Positions 7,385 through 17,434 of a stretch of 64,000 bases of DNA are shown here, one piece after another. Each line of letters opens with the position of its first letter. Positions within the stretch are counted from its first letter, which is position 1. Location of the stretch: assembly GCA_944322815.1 (NCBI GenBank), contig CALUQB010000003.1:62001-126000 (forward strand), in the 5' to 3' direction. The DNA is from an uncultured Bacteroidales bacterium. Lineage in GTDB: Bacteria; Bacteroidota; Bacteroidia; Bacteroidales; UBA932. The notes under the pieces were generated by a model, which did not search any database, had not been told where the DNA came from, and worked only from the letters and a program-made list of their open reading frames with translations. A program made the position numbers and the translations under genes.

Positions 7385-8560
7385 ATGACAGAAGAAAAAG
7401 AAAAGGCGATTTTCGTAGGGGTTATCAAACTTGGTGATGATGAAAGACAGGTAATGGAATACCTGGACGAACTTGAATTCCTGGCTGAGACAGCTGGTGC
7501 CGTCGGTATCAGGAAATTCATACAGAAAGTGGATAAACCGGATACGAGAACTTATATCAGGAGCGGAAAACTTGCTGAAATAAAGGAGTATATTCTGGAA
7601 AATGAGATAGATCTGGTTATATTCGATGACGAACTCTCCCCTACCCAGCTCAGGAACATAGAAAGAGAACTGGAAATCAGAATCCTGGACAGGACAAATC
7701 TGATTCTCGACATATTCGCACAGAGGGCAAAGACAGCGTATGCGAAGACACAGGTAGAACTCGCACAGTACCAGTATCTGCTTCCCCGGCTGACCAGAAT
7801 GTGGACTCACCTCGAAAGACAGAAAGGAGGTATAGGCATGAGGGGCCCTGGAGAAACACAGATAGAAACGGACAGGAGAATCATTCAGGACAAGATAGCG
7901 AAACTTAAGGAACAGCTGAAGAAAATAGACAAGCAGATGGCTTCGCAACGTGGAAACAGAGGTTCGCTCGTGAGAATATCTCTTGTTGGGTATACAAACG
8001 TCGGCAAGAGCACGTTGATGAATCTACTGGCGAAAAGCGATGTATTTGCCGAAAACAAACTGTTCGCCACACTTGACACTACCGTACGAAAAGTAGTGAT
8101 AGAAAACGTACCGTTTCTGCTGAGCGACACTGTAGGATTCATAAGAAAACTGCCTACACAGCTGGTAGAAGCATTCAAAAGCACTCTTGATGAAGTCAGG
8201 GAAGCAGATATACTTATGCACGTTGTGGACATATCGCACCCTAACTTCGAAGAACATATAAAGGTCGTAGAGGAAACTCTTAAGGACATAAACGCCATAA
8301 ACAAGCCGATATTCGTTGTATTCAACAAAATAGATGCTTACAGATATGAAGAGTACGATGAGTTCTCTCTGGAGCCTAAAAAGGCTGAAAACTACACTCT
8401 GGAAGAGTTTAAAAACAGCTGGATAGCAAAGGAGAACACACCGTGCATCTTCATATCGGCGAAGAAGAAAATCGGAATAGACAAACTCAGGGCCGACCTG
8501 TACAAGATGGTGGCGGAAATCCACGCAGGAAGATATCCTTTCGATAATTTTCTCTGGTAA
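7385..8560 (+). CDS. hflX: Ribosome-associated GTPase HflX
   Basis: HflX is a GTPase that binds ribosomes and helps split stalled or stressed 70S particles. The 391-residue protein has the HflX N-terminal domain (DTRTYIRSGKLAEI, FDDELSPTQLRNIE, RTNLILDIFAQRA), the glycine-rich linker GGIGMRGPGETQIETDRR, a G domain with GYTNVGKST at about residues 202-210, DTVGF at about 249-253 and NKID, and a short C-terminal tail. Length is normal. It starts 10 bp after the tonB terminator run. It is a plus-strand gene in a mainly minus-strand block. Confidence 0.95.
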   Translation: MTEEKEKAIFVGVIKLGDDERQVMEYLDELEFLAETAGAVGIRKFIQKVDKPDTRTYIRSGKLAEIKEYILENEIDLVIFDDELSPTQLRNIERELEIRILDRTNLILDIFAQRAKTAYAKTQVELAQYQYLLPRLTRMWTHLERQKGGIGMRGPGETQIETDRRIIQDKIAKLKEQLKKIDKQMASQRGNRGSLVRISLVGYTNVGKSTLMNLLAKSDVFAENKLFATLDTTVRKVVIENVPFLLSDTVGFIRKLPTQLVEAFKSTLDEVREADILMHVVDISHPNFEEHIKVVEETLKDINAINKPIFVVFNKIDAYRYEEYDEFSLEPKKAENYTLEEFKNSWIAKENTPCIFISAKKKIGIDKLRADLYKMVAEIHAGRYPFDNFLW

Positions 8561-8642
8561 AAAAGGAGGGACCCAAAAGGAATTATTCCTCTTTGAGAAT
8601 TGAATATTTGGAACCTGACTCCATCAGGAGTACGAATAAAAA

Positions 8643-8672
8643 GAGGGCGGGTCAAAAGTCAGACTCGCCCTC
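8643..8672 (-). terminator. Hairpin terminator between hflX and sdhB
   Basis: Arms GAGGGCGGGTC (8643-8653) and GACTCGCCCTC (8662-8672) pair at 10 of 11 positions. On the minus strand the stem is followed by CTTTTTATT, which suits termination of the sdhA-sdhB transcript. The plus side lacks a T run, but the two genes converge here. The remaining 60 bp of the gap hold only a weak hairpin near 8574-8594. Confidence 0.65.
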
Positions 8673-8703
8673 ACCAAATTATTATCTACCTTCAATTTCT
8701 GAA

Positions 8704-9483
8704 TTAATCCTTGAACTTGGCAGAAAGGAACTCCCTGTTCAGTCTGGCAATGTGGGACACAGTGATGTGTTTAGGACATTCCATCTCACAGGCACGTGTG
8801 TTCGTACATGCACCGAATCCGAGTTCATCCATCTTCGCCACCATGGCCTTGGCCCTCTTGGCACCTTCTATCTTACCCTGAGGGAGAAGTGCAAGAGAAC
8901 TTACCCTCGCAGCCACAAACAGCATTGCAGAACCGTTCTTGCAAGTAGCCACACAAGCTCCGCAACCTATACAAGCTGCACCATCCATGCTTTCTTCAGC
9001 GGTTTCATGAGAAATAAGAATGGCATTGCCGTCCGGTACTCCGCCAGTTCCTACTGAAATGAAGCCGCCTGCCTGAAGAATCTTGTCAAAAGCCTGACGG
9101 TCCACCACCAGATCCTTGATTACAGGAAATCCCTTGCTTCTCCAAGGCTCGATGGTGATAGTGTCGCCGTCATGGAATTTACGCATGTGAAGCTGGCAAG
9201 TAGTGACTTCATCATCAGGTCCGTGTGCACGTCCGTTGATATAGAGGGAGCAAGCTCCGCATATTCCTTCGCGGCAGTCATGGTCGAATGAAACGGGACC
9301 GCTGCTCTGGCAGCCTTTCTCAACAGCTACCGGATCCATACCCTCATGAATCAACTGCTCATTGAGGATATCAAGCATCTCAAGAAAAGAACTGTCCGGA
9401 GAAATGTTCTTCACCTGATATGTCTCAAAATGTCCTTCGGACTTGGCGTTTTTCTGACGCCATATTCTTAAAGTAAAATCCAT
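8704..9483 (-). CDS. sdhB: Succinate dehydrogenase/fumarate reductase iron-sulfur subunit
   Basis: SdhB/FrdB passes electrons between the flavoprotein and the membrane quinone site through three iron-sulfur clusters. The 259-residue protein has the 2Fe-2S ligands in [11 protein letters not shown] and TTCQLHM, the next cluster motif [13 protein letters not shown], and the last in [15 protein letters not shown]. In Bacteroidales this complex usually works as a fumarate reductase in anaerobic metabolism. It follows sdhA by 6 bp. The cytochrome b subunit that normally completes the complex is not beside it. Confidence 0.94.
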   Translation of the reverse strand: MDFTLRIWRQKNAKSEGHFETYQVKNISPDSSFLEMLDILNEQLIHEGMDPVAVEKGCQSSGPVSFDHDCREGICGACSLYINGRAHGPDDEVTTCQLHMRKFHDGDTITIEPWRSKGFPVIKDLVVDRQAFDKILQAGGFISVGTGGVPDGNAILISHETAEESMDGAACIGCGACVATCKNGSAMLFVAARVSSLALLPQGKIEGAKRAKAMVAKMDELGFGACTNTRACEMECPKHITVSHIARLNREFLSAKFKD

Positions 9484-9489
9484 TTCAGT

Positions 9490-11436
9490 CTAGTCTTTAT
9501 AGTTTCTGGTAGCTATCTTGATATTTTCATATTTCAGAGGCTCCTTATGCATTTCAGGAACGGAGTTTTCGCCCTTGTATTCCCAAGCTGCAACATACAT
9601 GAAGTTCTCGTCATCACGCTTGGTCTCTCCATCCTCTGTCTGCATTTCCTCACGGAAATGACCTCCGCAGGATTCTTTCCTGTTCAAGGCGTCACGTGCC
9701 ATAAGCTCGCCGATCTCCAGGAAATCAGCCAGCCTGAGAGCCTTTTCAAGCTCCTGGTTGAAGTTGGCCTTATCACCTGCTACATATACATCACTCCAGA
9801 ATTCCTTTCTGAGTTCCTGTATAAGTTCGATAGCCTTTTTCAGTCCGGCCTCGTTACGGGCCATTCCGACATATTCCCACATGATATGACCGAGTTTCTT
9901 ATGAAGCTCGTCAACAGTATGCTTGCCTTTGATCGAGAGAAGTTTTTCAATCTTTTCCCTGACCTTCTTTTCCGCTTCAGCGAATTCTGGAGCCGAAGTG
10001 TCGGTCTTAGGATTCTTGAACTGTGTGGCAAGATAGTCCCCGATAGTATAAGGAAGGATGAAATATCCGTCAGCAAGACCCTGCATCAGGGCGGAAGCGC
10101 CCAGACGGTTTCCGCCATGGTCACTGAAGTTGGCTTCTCCTATGGCATAGAGTCCAGGTATGGTAGTCTGAAGATTGTAGTCTACCCAGAGACCACCCAT
10201 TGTATAATGAATGGCAGGATAAATCATCATAGGCTCTTTGTAAGGATCAGAATCAGTGATCTTCTGGTACATCTGGAAGAGGTTTCCGTATCTTTCACGT
10301 ATCTTCTCTACTCCAAGTCTCTCGATGGCAGTACTGAAATCAAGAAAAACTGCCAGACCGGTTTCATTCACACCGTAACCGGCATCACATCTCTCTTTCG
10401 CAGCGCGGGAAGCCACATCACGCGGAACCAGGTTTCCGAAAGCCGGGTAACGACGCTCAAGATAGTAGTCCCTGTCTTCTTCAGGTATTTGCGAAGGTTT
10501 GATCTCCTTCTTGCGGAGTTTCATGACATCTTCCATCTTCTTTGGAACCCAGATACGTCCGTCATTCCTCAATGACTCTGACATCAGGGTCAGCTTGGAC
10601 TGCTGGTCGCCATGAACAGGGATACATGTAGGGTGAATCTGCGCAAAACAAGGATTTGCGAAGAAAGCACCTTTCTTATAGCACTGCCATGCAGCGGAAC
10701 CGTTGCTGTTCATGGCATTCGTAGACAAGAAATATGTATTGCCATAACCTCCTGAAGCGAGGACTACGGCATGTGCACCGAATCTTTCAATTTCTCCAGT
10801 CACAAGATTCCTTGCGATGATTCCTTTTGCTTCGCCGTTGATGAGCACCAGATCGAGCATTTCATGACGAGGATAGCTCTTTACAGTACCGGCAGCGATC
10901 TGTCTGTTGAGAGCTGCGTAAGCTCCGAGAAGAAGCTGCTGACCTGTTTGGCCGCGTGCATAGAAAGTACGGCTCACCTGAGCACCTCCGAATGAACGGT
11001 TGGCCAGAAGTCCGCCATACTCTCTGGCGAAAGGCACTCCCTGAGCCACACACTGGTCGATGATATTTCCGCTCACTTCAGCGAGACGGTAAACATTGGC
11101 CTCACGGCTACGGTAGTCACCACCCTTGATGGTCTCATAGAAAAGTCGGTAAATGGAGTCATTGTCATTCTGATAGTTCTTTGCAGCATTGATACCTCCC
11201 TGGGCTGCTATGGAATGAGCCCTTCTAGGAGAATCGCTGATGCAGAAAACCTTCACATTGTAACCGAGCTCACCGAGTGAAGCAGCTGCAGACGCTCCAC
11301 CCAGACCGGTACCGATGACAATGATCTCGATTTTCCTTTTGTTGCCCGGATTGACAACACGAAGCTGAGATTTATGCTTTGTCCATTTTTCGGACAAAGG
11401 ACCCTCAGGAATCTTAGAAATTAATTTATCGGCCAT
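9490..11436 (-). CDS. sdhA: Succinate dehydrogenase/fumarate reductase flavoprotein subunit
   Basis: The FAD-carrying catalytic subunit that interconverts succinate and fumarate. Visible are the dinucleotide fold [34 protein letters not shown] with the histidine that holds FAD covalently, the substrate region [14 protein letters not shown], and [23 protein letters not shown] chose the ATG at 11,436 ([18 protein letters not shown], 648 residues), which is the usual start in the order, over an in-frame ATG ten codons earlier. A TAAAATTG sequence on the minus strand (11,464-11,471), one mismatch from the -7 consensus, lies about 30 bp upstream. sdhC is not between this gene and the next one upstream. 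Confidence 0.95.
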   Translation of the reverse strand: MADKLISKIPEGPLSEKWTKHKSQLRVVNPGNKRKIEIIVIGTGLGGASAAASLGELGYNVKVFCISDSPRRAHSIAAQGGINAAKNYQNDNDSIYRLFYETIKGGDYRSREANVYRLAEVSGNIIDQCVAQGVPFAREYGGLLANRSFGGAQVSRTFYARGQTGQQLLLGAYAALNRQIAAGTVKSYPRHEMLDLVLINGEAKGIIARNLVTGEIERFGAHAVVLASGGYGNTYFLSTNAMNSNGSAAWQCYKKGAFFANPCFAQIHPTCIPVHGDQQSKLTLMSESLRNDGRIWVPKKMEDVMKLRKKEIKPSQIPEEDRDYYLERRYPAFGNLVPRDVASRAAKERCDAGYGVNETGLAVFLDFSTAIERLGVEKIRERYGNLFQMYQKITDSDPYKEPMMIYPAIHYTMGGLWVDYNLQTTIPGLYAIGEANFSDHGGNRLGASALMQGLADGYFILPYTIGDYLATQFKNPKTDTSAPEFAEAEKKVREKIEKLLSIKGKHTVDELHKKLGHIMWEYVGMARNEAGLKKAIELIQELRKEFWSDVYVAGDKANFNQELEKALRLADFLEIGELMARDALNRKESCGGHFREEMQTEDGETKRDDENFMYVAAWEYKGENSVPEMHKEPLKYENIKIATRNYKD

Positions 11437-11463
11437 TTTATATCGTTTAATGAAATTTCGCCA

Positions 11464-11471
11464 CAATTTTA
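11464..11471 (-). promoter_or_regulatory. Possible -7 box of sdhA-sdhB
   Basis: TAAAATTG matches TAnnTTTG at 7 of 8 positions and sits at a suitable distance from the sdhA ATG. Its presence would mean sdhAB has its own promoter rather than following an sdhC gene. Confidence 0.35.
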
Positions 11472-11515
11472 ATGATTTTTACGCAATTCCGCAATTAATT
11501 CGTACATTATCCCGC

Positions 11516-12784
11516 TCATCTGATATATATCGGACCTCGCCAATGTATGTAACAGTCAAAAGCATCCGTATACGATGAAAAAAAATCAGCGGAAATACTG
11601 TCATAATTCCGCAAATATTCGCCTTCGGCAATGCTTCCGTTCATGAATCTATCATATAAGGACAAGAAACTTCCGGTAATTGCGGCCTCTGCCTCACGGC
11701 AGCAGGCCAATGTAGACCTGCTGTACTCAGTATCGCCAAGTACATATTCAAGATTTACATACCCGGGCATATTGCTTATTTCACCGGTAAAAATCCAGCT
11801 GTCCTTTATCATTGCTGCAAGTCCGGAGAAAGTGTCAAGGTCTGACTGAGGATATCCGGAAAGACAGGCAGGGACATGATCATCTTCCGATACAGGTACA
11901 GGTACGGTAACTGCTACGGCAGGATAACCGAGAGCAACCCAGAAAACGGCAGAGGCAGGATCTCCGCCATCAGCTGCACCATGAATGACAACCGAGGCGG
12001 AAGTCGATTTTCTCGGTATGAAATCCATATCCGGAAAATATCCGGAAGTCCGGGAAAGGAATTCACCGGCACAGCGGCCAAGATCGATTCCCATCAGTTC
12101 ATGTCTGTATGAACGTGAAAGACTGTCCACTATATCCAGAGGACTGATGTCACGAAGTTCACCCCTGCTTTCCATTTCTGAAAAAATATTCTGCGCAGTC
12201 ATCCACCTTTCCACTCCCCTCCATCTTGCGACCGGACCGGACACCGAAAAATTGGTCACTACGATGTATCCTTCATCAGACTTGTTGACATCTCTTTTGT
12301 GATACGAGAAATTTCCGGTCTCATACCACGCCGCACCGCCGAAAGCATCTATGCAGCCGAAATTGGATTCTACGCCGAGCGGCCTGGAAAGCGTATCCAG
12401 AAAATGTTCGAAATCATCAAGAGTTGCGCAGATTTCCAGAGCCCTGTACATCAGAATCCCCTCCCTGTCCATCATGGATGCCGGAACATCATCATCTTTA
12501 AGGCAATAGGAAGCAGTATTCATGATAGCGAATCCGGCCGTATTCGCACCTATCCATACTTCCCCACCTGGAGAATCTGAGTTTACCAGGCCGACAAAGG
12601 AGTATTTTTCACCCTTGAAATGACGCACACTGTTGTCCAGACAGTCGGTATCCCTGTTCTTCCACATCAGAGGTCTGCCGTCGGCTGTCTTTGCTCCGGA
12701 AACAATCACCGCCGTACATGCTTCGGATACCAATGGAGCAAGCATCAGCGCCAGAGCCATGATATATTTCCATACCTTTATCAT
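11516..12784 (-). CDS. Secreted Ntn-type amidohydrolase (C45/linear amide C-N hydrolase-like)
   Basis: A 422-residue exported protein. After a signal peptide (MIKVWKYIMALALMLAPLVSEA) the mature chain begins CTAVIVSG, so signal removal would expose an N-terminal cysteine, the nucleophile of N-terminal-nucleophile hydrolases that cleave linear amide bonds (penicillin acylase, bile salt hydrolase, acyltransferase C45 and relatives). The following DGRPLMWKNRDTD is typical of the family's Bacteroidota members annotated as carcinine hydrolase or isopenicillin-N acyltransferase-like. The substrate cannot be predicted. I chose the ATG at 12,784 because the signal peptide starts there and GGAAG lies just in front. 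It follows ruvB by 81 bp on the same strand and may share its transcript. Confidence 0.8.
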   Translation of the reverse strand: MIKVWKYIMALALMLAPLVSEACTAVIVSGAKTADGRPLMWKNRDTDCLDNSVRHFKGEKYSFVGLVNSDSPGGEVWIGANTAGFAIMNTASYCLKDDDVPASMMDREGILMYRALEICATLDDFEHFLDTLSRPLGVESNFGCIDAFGGAAWYETGNFSYHKRDVNKSDEGYIVVTNFSVSGPVARWRGVERWMTAQNIFSEMESRGELRDISPLDIVDSLSRSYRHELMGIDLGRCAGEFLSRTSGYFPDMDFIPRKSTSASVVIHGAADGGDPASAVFWVALGYPAVAVTVPVPVSEDDHVPACLSGYPQSDLDTFSGLAAMIKDSWIFTGEISNMPGYVNLEYVLGDTEYSRSTLACCREAEAAITGSFLSLYDRFMNGSIAEGEYLRNYDSISADFFSSYTDAFDCYIHWRGPIYIR

Positions 12785-12865
12785 ATATACTTCCATGTTT
12801 GCTTTTCCAGACACATTTTCTGTGTACCGGAAAATTTGACAAATCCCTGGAAAATGCCCGGAAAA

Positions 12866-13897
12866 TCAGAACAAGGTTCCTTCGCCGCTGTCTGACAGAA
12901 TATCCATACCGAGATGTCTGTAAGCCAGTTCAGTCACTTCCCTGCCCCTCGGTGTGCGTATCAGAAATCCCTCCTTTATAAGGAAAGGTTCATACACCTC
13001 CTCCAGAGTTCCCTGATCCTCCCCCACAGCAGTGGCAATGGTATTGGCCCCTACAGGGCCACCCTTGAATTTGGTAATTATGGTCCTGAGTATCTTGTTG
13101 TCTATGGAGTCCAGTCCCCTCTTGTCAATATTCAGGGCATCAAGGGCATATCTGGCTATTTTCAGGTCTATGTGGCCGTCTCCTATGACTTGTGCGAAGT
13201 CGCGTACCCTCCGCAAAAGCGAATTGGCTATACGGGGGGTGCCTCTGCTGCGGAGAGCCACCTCTAAAGCCGCTTCGTCATCGATGCCTATTCCAAGAAT
13301 ATCCGCACTTCTCCTGACTATATGTACCAGATCGGATGTATCATAATATTCGAGGGCGAACTTGATTCCGAATCTGGCCCTGAGGGGAGCTGTAAGAAGA
13401 CCGCTCCGCGTAGTGGCTCCCACAAGCGTGAACGGATTCAGTGAAATGCGTACCGAACGTGCTCCAGGTCCCTTGTCTATCATGATATCTATGACGAAAT
13501 CTTCCATGGCGGAGTAAAGATACTCTTCCACCACCGGAGAGAGCCTGTGTATTTCATCGATGAAAAGCACATCGCCCTCATCCAGGGAGGTGAGCAGTCC
13601 CGCCAGATCTCCAGGCTTGTCCAGTACCGGACCGGACGTAACCTTCAGATTCGCCCCCAGTTCATTGGCTATAATATGCGCAAGAGTGGTCTTTCCAAGT
13701 CCCGGAGGACCGTGGAACAGTACATGATCCAGGGACTCCCCTCTCATTTTGGCTGCCTTGACGAATATTTTCAGGTTTTTTATTATTTTGTCCTGCCCTG
13801 AAAAGTCACCAAGTGCCTGGGGCCTTATCAGCTTGTCGAAATCCCTGTCTTTTCCTGTGGACGGGTCGTGCGGGTCGAAACGCTCTGCCATAATCAT
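12866..13897 (-). CDS. ruvB: Holliday junction DNA helicase RuvB
   Basis: RuvB is the AAA+ ring motor that drives branch migration on RuvA-bound junctions. The protein has [16 protein letters not shown] [14 protein letters not shown], Walker [17 protein letters not shown], Walker [12 protein letters not shown], sensor 1 [18 protein letters not shown] and the C-terminal winged helix ([28 protein letters not shown]). Length about 343. Start could be ATG at 13,897 or 13,891 (MAERFDP); the upstream TTG at 13,903 is less likely. The gene points away from the A+T-rich gap that is the candidate origin, and is divergent from mfd. Confidence 0.95.
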   Translation of the reverse strand: MIMAERFDPHDPSTGKDRDFDKLIRPQALGDFSGQDKIIKNLKIFVKAAKMRGESLDHVLFHGPPGLGKTTLAHIIANELGANLKVTSGPVLDKPGDLAGLLTSLDEGDVLFIDEIHRLSPVVEEYLYSAMEDFVIDIMIDKGPGARSVRISLNPFTLVGATTRSGLLTAPLRARFGIKFALEYYDTSDLVHIVRRSADILGIGIDDEAALEVALRSRGTPRIANSLLRRVRDFAQVIGDGHIDLKIARYALDALNIDKRGLDSIDNKILRTIITKFKGGPVGANTIATAVGEDQGTLEEVYEPFLIKEGFLIRTPRGREVTELAYRHLGMDILSDSGEGTLF

Positions 13898-13913
13898 TAT
13901 CAAATTTATTTTA

Positions 13914-13921
13914 CAAATATA
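13914..13921 (-). promoter_or_regulatory. -7 box of ruvB
   Basis: TATATTTG on the minus strand, exact TAnnTTTG, 17-24 bp in front of the ruvB start. A second match (TAAATTTG, 13,901-13,908) is too close to the start codon to be useful. Confidence 0.45.
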
Positions 13922-14128
13922 GTTTATTTTAAAGGAATGATTCTAATTATACTTCTGTGGATATGTTGATAACCGTATATCCCCTACTGATTATCAATTA
14001 TTTAGCTATGTTGATTATTTACAATACGCTCTCCGGTTCTGTGAGGAAGTCGTAAGGAAAATTGTGGATGAAATATTTTGAAATTAAATTTTAGTGATGT
14101 TTATACGGATTTTTCAGATTTAATAATT

Positions 14129-14136
14129 TATTTTTG
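14129..14136 (+). promoter_or_regulatory. -7 box of mfd
   Basis: TATTTTTG matches TAnnTTTG; the transcript would begin near 14,143 and the ATG at 14,195 would follow after about 50 nt. Confidence 0.45.
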
Positions 14137-14194
14137 GGTTTGATTTTAACACGATATCTACACTTTATATACAGCATTGTGTGGGCATATCAAC

Positions 14195-17100
14195 ATGTTT
14201 TCAACAGAAAAACACAGGAAAATGTTAATAAACAGAAAATCGGCAAAACTGTTGGGTGAAAGGATCGGTACAGACAGAGAAGTGTTCTGTTCCGGTCTTT
14301 TCCTTTCCGCGAGGTGGTTTGTGTTTGCATCGGTGGCAGATTCCGGACTCCATGTCCTGGTGCTTCCTGACAAGGAGGCTGCAGAATATTGTGCTTCGGA
14401 CCTTTACAATATGATAGAGGGTGACAGGGTGTTCTTCCTTCCTGATACAGGGCGCAAGATAGAGCGCAGCAATTACAAGTCTTCACTTGAAGTACAGCGG
14501 ACTGCAGCACTTGGCAAGATGATGAACCGTGAGGCAGGAGAATTGACAGTGCTGGTCACATATCCTGATGCGCTTGATGAAAAAGTACCTTCAGGAGACA
14601 AGGTGAGTTCTTCGGTTATATCGCTGAAAAAAGGTCAGGAGATTGATTTCGAGGCATTGTGCGGAAGACTGGCTTCCGAGGGGTTCGTGAAGACGGATTT
14701 CGTTTCTGAACCGGGTCAGTATGCTGTCAGAGGCGGGCTTATAGATATCTTCTCTTATTCGTTCAACTATCCTTTCAGGATATCCTTTTTCGGAAACGAG
14801 GTGGAGAACATCACCATTTTCAACTGTAATACGCAGCTGTCGGAAAGTCAGGCCGAGTGTGTGGACATATATCCTGAACTGGTTTCTGAAGAGGAAGACT
14901 GTACACCGCTGACAGGACTTTTCCCTGATGATACCGTTGTATGGCTGGATTCTTCCGACATGTACAGGACCAGGGATTTTTTCCCTGATCTTCTTGATTT
15001 CAGGCATGTGTACATGGATACTCCTCTGTCCATGCAGGATGCTGTCCAGGTGAAATTCGATATTTCACCGCAGCCTGTTTTCAACAAGAATTTCGAGCTT
15101 CTCGTGGAGGATATACGGAAAAGGGTGGAAGAAGGCTGGAAAGTGTATATATTCGGAGAAAAGGAGTCCCAGCTCGAAAGACTCAGATCCATACTTTCAC
15201 AGTACGGCGGCATAATCCCTGAATTCTGTCCTGGAAAGAATATCCACAACGGTTTTATCGACAATCAGGACCGCATCTGCTGCTATTCCGATCACGAGAT
15301 ATTCGACCGTTTCCACAGAGTGGCCATCAGACGTACAGTCGAAAAAAGCGAGCAGCTGACCATAAATGACCTGACTTCGTTCAATATAGGTGACTATATC
15401 GTGCATATCGACCATGGTGTAGGCATCTTCGGCGGACTGGTCCGCGTGAAGGATGACAAGGGTCGGATGCATGAAGTGGTCAAACTGATATACAAGGACA
15501 ATGATACCGTACTCGTATCCGTCCATTCGCTGCATAAGATTTCCAGATACAAGTCAAAGGATGCCGAGCCTCCTAAAATATACAAGCTTGGTTCAAAGGT
15601 ATGGCAGAACCTCAAGGCAAATACCAAGAAGAAGGTCAAGGATATAGCCAAAGAATTGATTCAGCTGTATGCCAAAAGAAAGAGTGTCAAGGGGTTCGCA
15701 TATTCTCCGGATACATACATGCAGGAAGAGTTGGAATCGTCTTTCATATATGAAGATACTCCTGATCAGGAGAAGGCCGTGAAGGCTGTAAAGATGGATA
15801 TGGAGGCTGATTATCCCATGGACAGGCTGGTCTGCGGCGATGTCGGATTCGGCAAGACTGAAGTAGCGGTACGCGCGGCATTCAAGGCTGTGGCCGACAG
15901 CAAGCAGGTGGCTGTCCTGGTGCCTACTACCATACTGGCTTTGCAGCATTTCAATACATTCAAAGGCAGGTTGAAGGATTTTCCGTGCAATATAGACTAT
16001 GTCAGCCGCCTGAGAACTGCCAAAGAGGTGTCCGACATACAGAAAAGACTGAAAGAAGGCAAGATAGATATAATAATAGGAACACACAAGCTTATAGGGA
16101 AAGGCTTCGGATTCAAGGATCTTGGGCTTCTCATCATAGACGAGGAACAGAAGTTCGGAGTGAGTGCAAAGGAAAAACTCCGGCAGATGAAGACATCGGT
16201 CGATACCCTGACTTTGACTGCCACTCCTATTCCCCGTACTCTGCAGTTTTCCCTTCTTGGTGCAAGGGATCTTTCCATCATCAACACTCCCCCGCCTAAC
16301 AGGATACCGGTACAGACTGAAATCATGCTTTTCGACCATGATGAAATCAAGCGTATCATAGATTATGAGCTAAACAGGGGCGGACAGATTTTCTTCGTTC
16401 ATAACAGGGTGGAAGAACTGCAGTCCATACATGATATACTGCACAGGATAGAACCTGACATGAAGATATGTGTGGCACATGGACAGATGGAAGCCAAGAC
16501 TCTGGAAAACAAGATATTGGATTTCATGTCGGGAGATTATGACATGCTATTGTGCACTACCATCATAGAAAACGGCCTTGATATTCCGAATGCGAATACC
16601 ATCATCATCAACCAGGCCCAGAATATAGGACTGAGTGATCTGCATCAGCTCAGAGGCCGGGTTGGACGTTCGAACAAGAGGGCGTTCTGCTATCTGATAG
16701 TTCCACCTCTTGTTTCCATCACTGACGAGGCCAGACGAAGACTCAAGGCCATAGAATCATTTTCCGATCTCGGCAGCGGTTTCAATATCGCGATGCAGGA
16801 CCTGGATATCAGAGGAGCCGGAAATCTCCTTGGGGCAGAACAGAGCGGTTTCATATCCGACATGGGACTTGAAACATATCAGAAAATACTTGCCGAAGCC
16901 ATGGAAGAACTCGGAGTGGAAACAGGCTCTACTGCCGGAAGGGCGGATGAATCGTTCGTATCCGACTGTACTATCGAAACTGATCAGCTGGCTCTCATTC
17001 CTGACAGCTATATTGACATGACAGCTGAAAAAATCAGGATATACAAGGAACTGGATTCCATTTCCGATGAAAAGACACTGGACAAGTATCGTGGAAAACT

Positions 17101-17404
17101 TGAAGACAGATTCGGAAAGATTCCTGTGGAACTGGACAGACTGTTCGATATCGTCAGGATAAGGCAGCTCGGAGAGAAACTTGGTTTTGAGAAGATAATC
17201 ATCAAGAACGGCGTGATGATATGTTTCTTCATATCGAATCCTCTGTCAAAATATTACCGTTCAGCCAAGTTTTCGTCAATATTGCAGAGCATAAGTAACA
17301 ATCCTGCCATTTTCGATCTGAAACAGAATGACAGCAAACTCAGGATTTTCGTGAAAAAAGTGGATTCACTGTCCAAAGCCTATTCCATTTTGAAGAAATT
17401 ATAA
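14195..17404 (+). CDS. mfd: Transcription-repair coupling factor Mfd
   Basis: Mfd is a DNA translocase that removes stalled RNA polymerase from lesions and recruits UvrA. The 1069-residue protein has the UvrB-like N-terminal region (GQYAVRGGLIDIFSY), the RNA polymerase interaction domain (GDYIVHIDHGVGIFGGL at about residue 400), the RecG-like motor with Walker A CGDVGFGKTEVAVRAAF at about 545, DEEQKFGV, TATPIPRTLQFSL, the translocation motif RGRVGRSNKRAFCYL, and the C-terminal TRCF domain. I chose the ATG at 14,195; an in-frame TTG lies six codons earlier and another ATG nine codons later. It is the first large plus-strand gene right of the candidate origin. Confidence 0.96.
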   Translation: MFSTEKHRKMLINRKSAKLLGERIGTDREVFCSGLFLSARWFVFASVADSGLHVLVLPDKEAAEYCASDLYNMIEGDRVFFLPDTGRKIERSNYKSSLEVQRTAALGKMMNREAGELTVLVTYPDALDEKVPSGDKVSSSVISLKKGQEIDFEALCGRLASEGFVKTDFVSEPGQYAVRGGLIDIFSYSFNYPFRISFFGNEVENITIFNCNTQLSESQAECVDIYPELVSEEEDCTPLTGLFPDDTVVWLDSSDMYRTRDFFPDLLDFRHVYMDTPLSMQDAVQVKFDISPQPVFNKNFELLVEDIRKRVEEGWKVYIFGEKESQLERLRSILSQYGGIIPEFCPGKNIHNGFIDNQDRICCYSDHEIFDRFHRVAIRRTVEKSEQLTINDLTSFNIGDYIVHIDHGVGIFGGLVRVKDDKGRMHEVVKLIYKDNDTVLVSVHSLHKISRYKSKDAEPPKIYKLGSKVWQNLKANTKKKVKDIAKELIQLYAKRKSVKGFAYSPDTYMQEELESSFIYEDTPDQEKAVKAVKMDMEADYPMDRLVCGDVGFGKTEVAVRAAFKAVADSKQVAVLVPTTILALQHFNTFKGRLKDFPCNIDYVSRLRTAKEVSDIQKRLKEGKIDIIIGTHKLIGKGFGFKDLGLLIIDEEQKFGVSAKEKLRQMKTSVDTLTLTATPIPRTLQFSLLGARDLSIINTPPPNRIPVQTEIMLFDHDEIKRIIDYELNRGGQIFFVHNRVEELQSIHDILHRIEPDMKICVAHGQMEAKTLENKILDFMSGDYDMLLCTTIIENGLDIPNANTIIINQAQNIGLSDLHQLRGRVGRSNKRAFCYLIVPPLVSITDEARRRLKAIESFSDLGSGFNIAMQDLDIRGAGNLLGAEQSGFISDMGLETYQKILAEAMEELGVETGSTAGRADESFVSDCTIETDQLALIPDSYIDMTAEKIRIYKELDSISDEKTLDKYRGKLEDRFGKIPVELDRLFDIVRIRQLGEKLGFEKIIIKNGVMICFFISNPLSKYYRSAKFSSILQSISNNPAIFDLKQNDSKLRIFVKKVDSLSKAYSILKKL

Positions 17405-17434
17405 GTAACTTTACATGTTAATTCGCTTTATTTT

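Larger units (their letters stand above)
13898..14194. other. Candidate replication origin region (oriC) between ruvB and mfd
   Basis: A 290-bp A+T-rich gap between divergent genes. It contains sequences one mismatch from the DnaA box (TTATCCACA, or TGTGGATAA on the other strand): TGTGGATAT at 13,956-13,964, TGTTGATAA at 13,964-13,972 and TGTGGATGA at 14,063-14,071. Weaker two-mismatch copies lie at 14,009-14,017 and 14,187-14,195. A+T-only runs at 14,071-14,136 could serve as an unwinding element. Gene direction diverges here and parS-type sites lie 9-13 kb away. No perfect DnaA box is present, and two ordinary divergent promoters also occupy the gap, so this remains a candidate. Confidence 0.5.

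Noticed and set aside
8574..8594. AAGGAA/TTCCT hairpin after hflX
   Set aside because: Weak A+T stem; the nearby GAGGGCGGGTC hairpin is a much better terminator.
9547..10575. Long plus-strand reading frame of 342 codons
   Set aside because: Lies entirely antisense to sdhA, whose motifs are unambiguous; the protein has no recognisable features.
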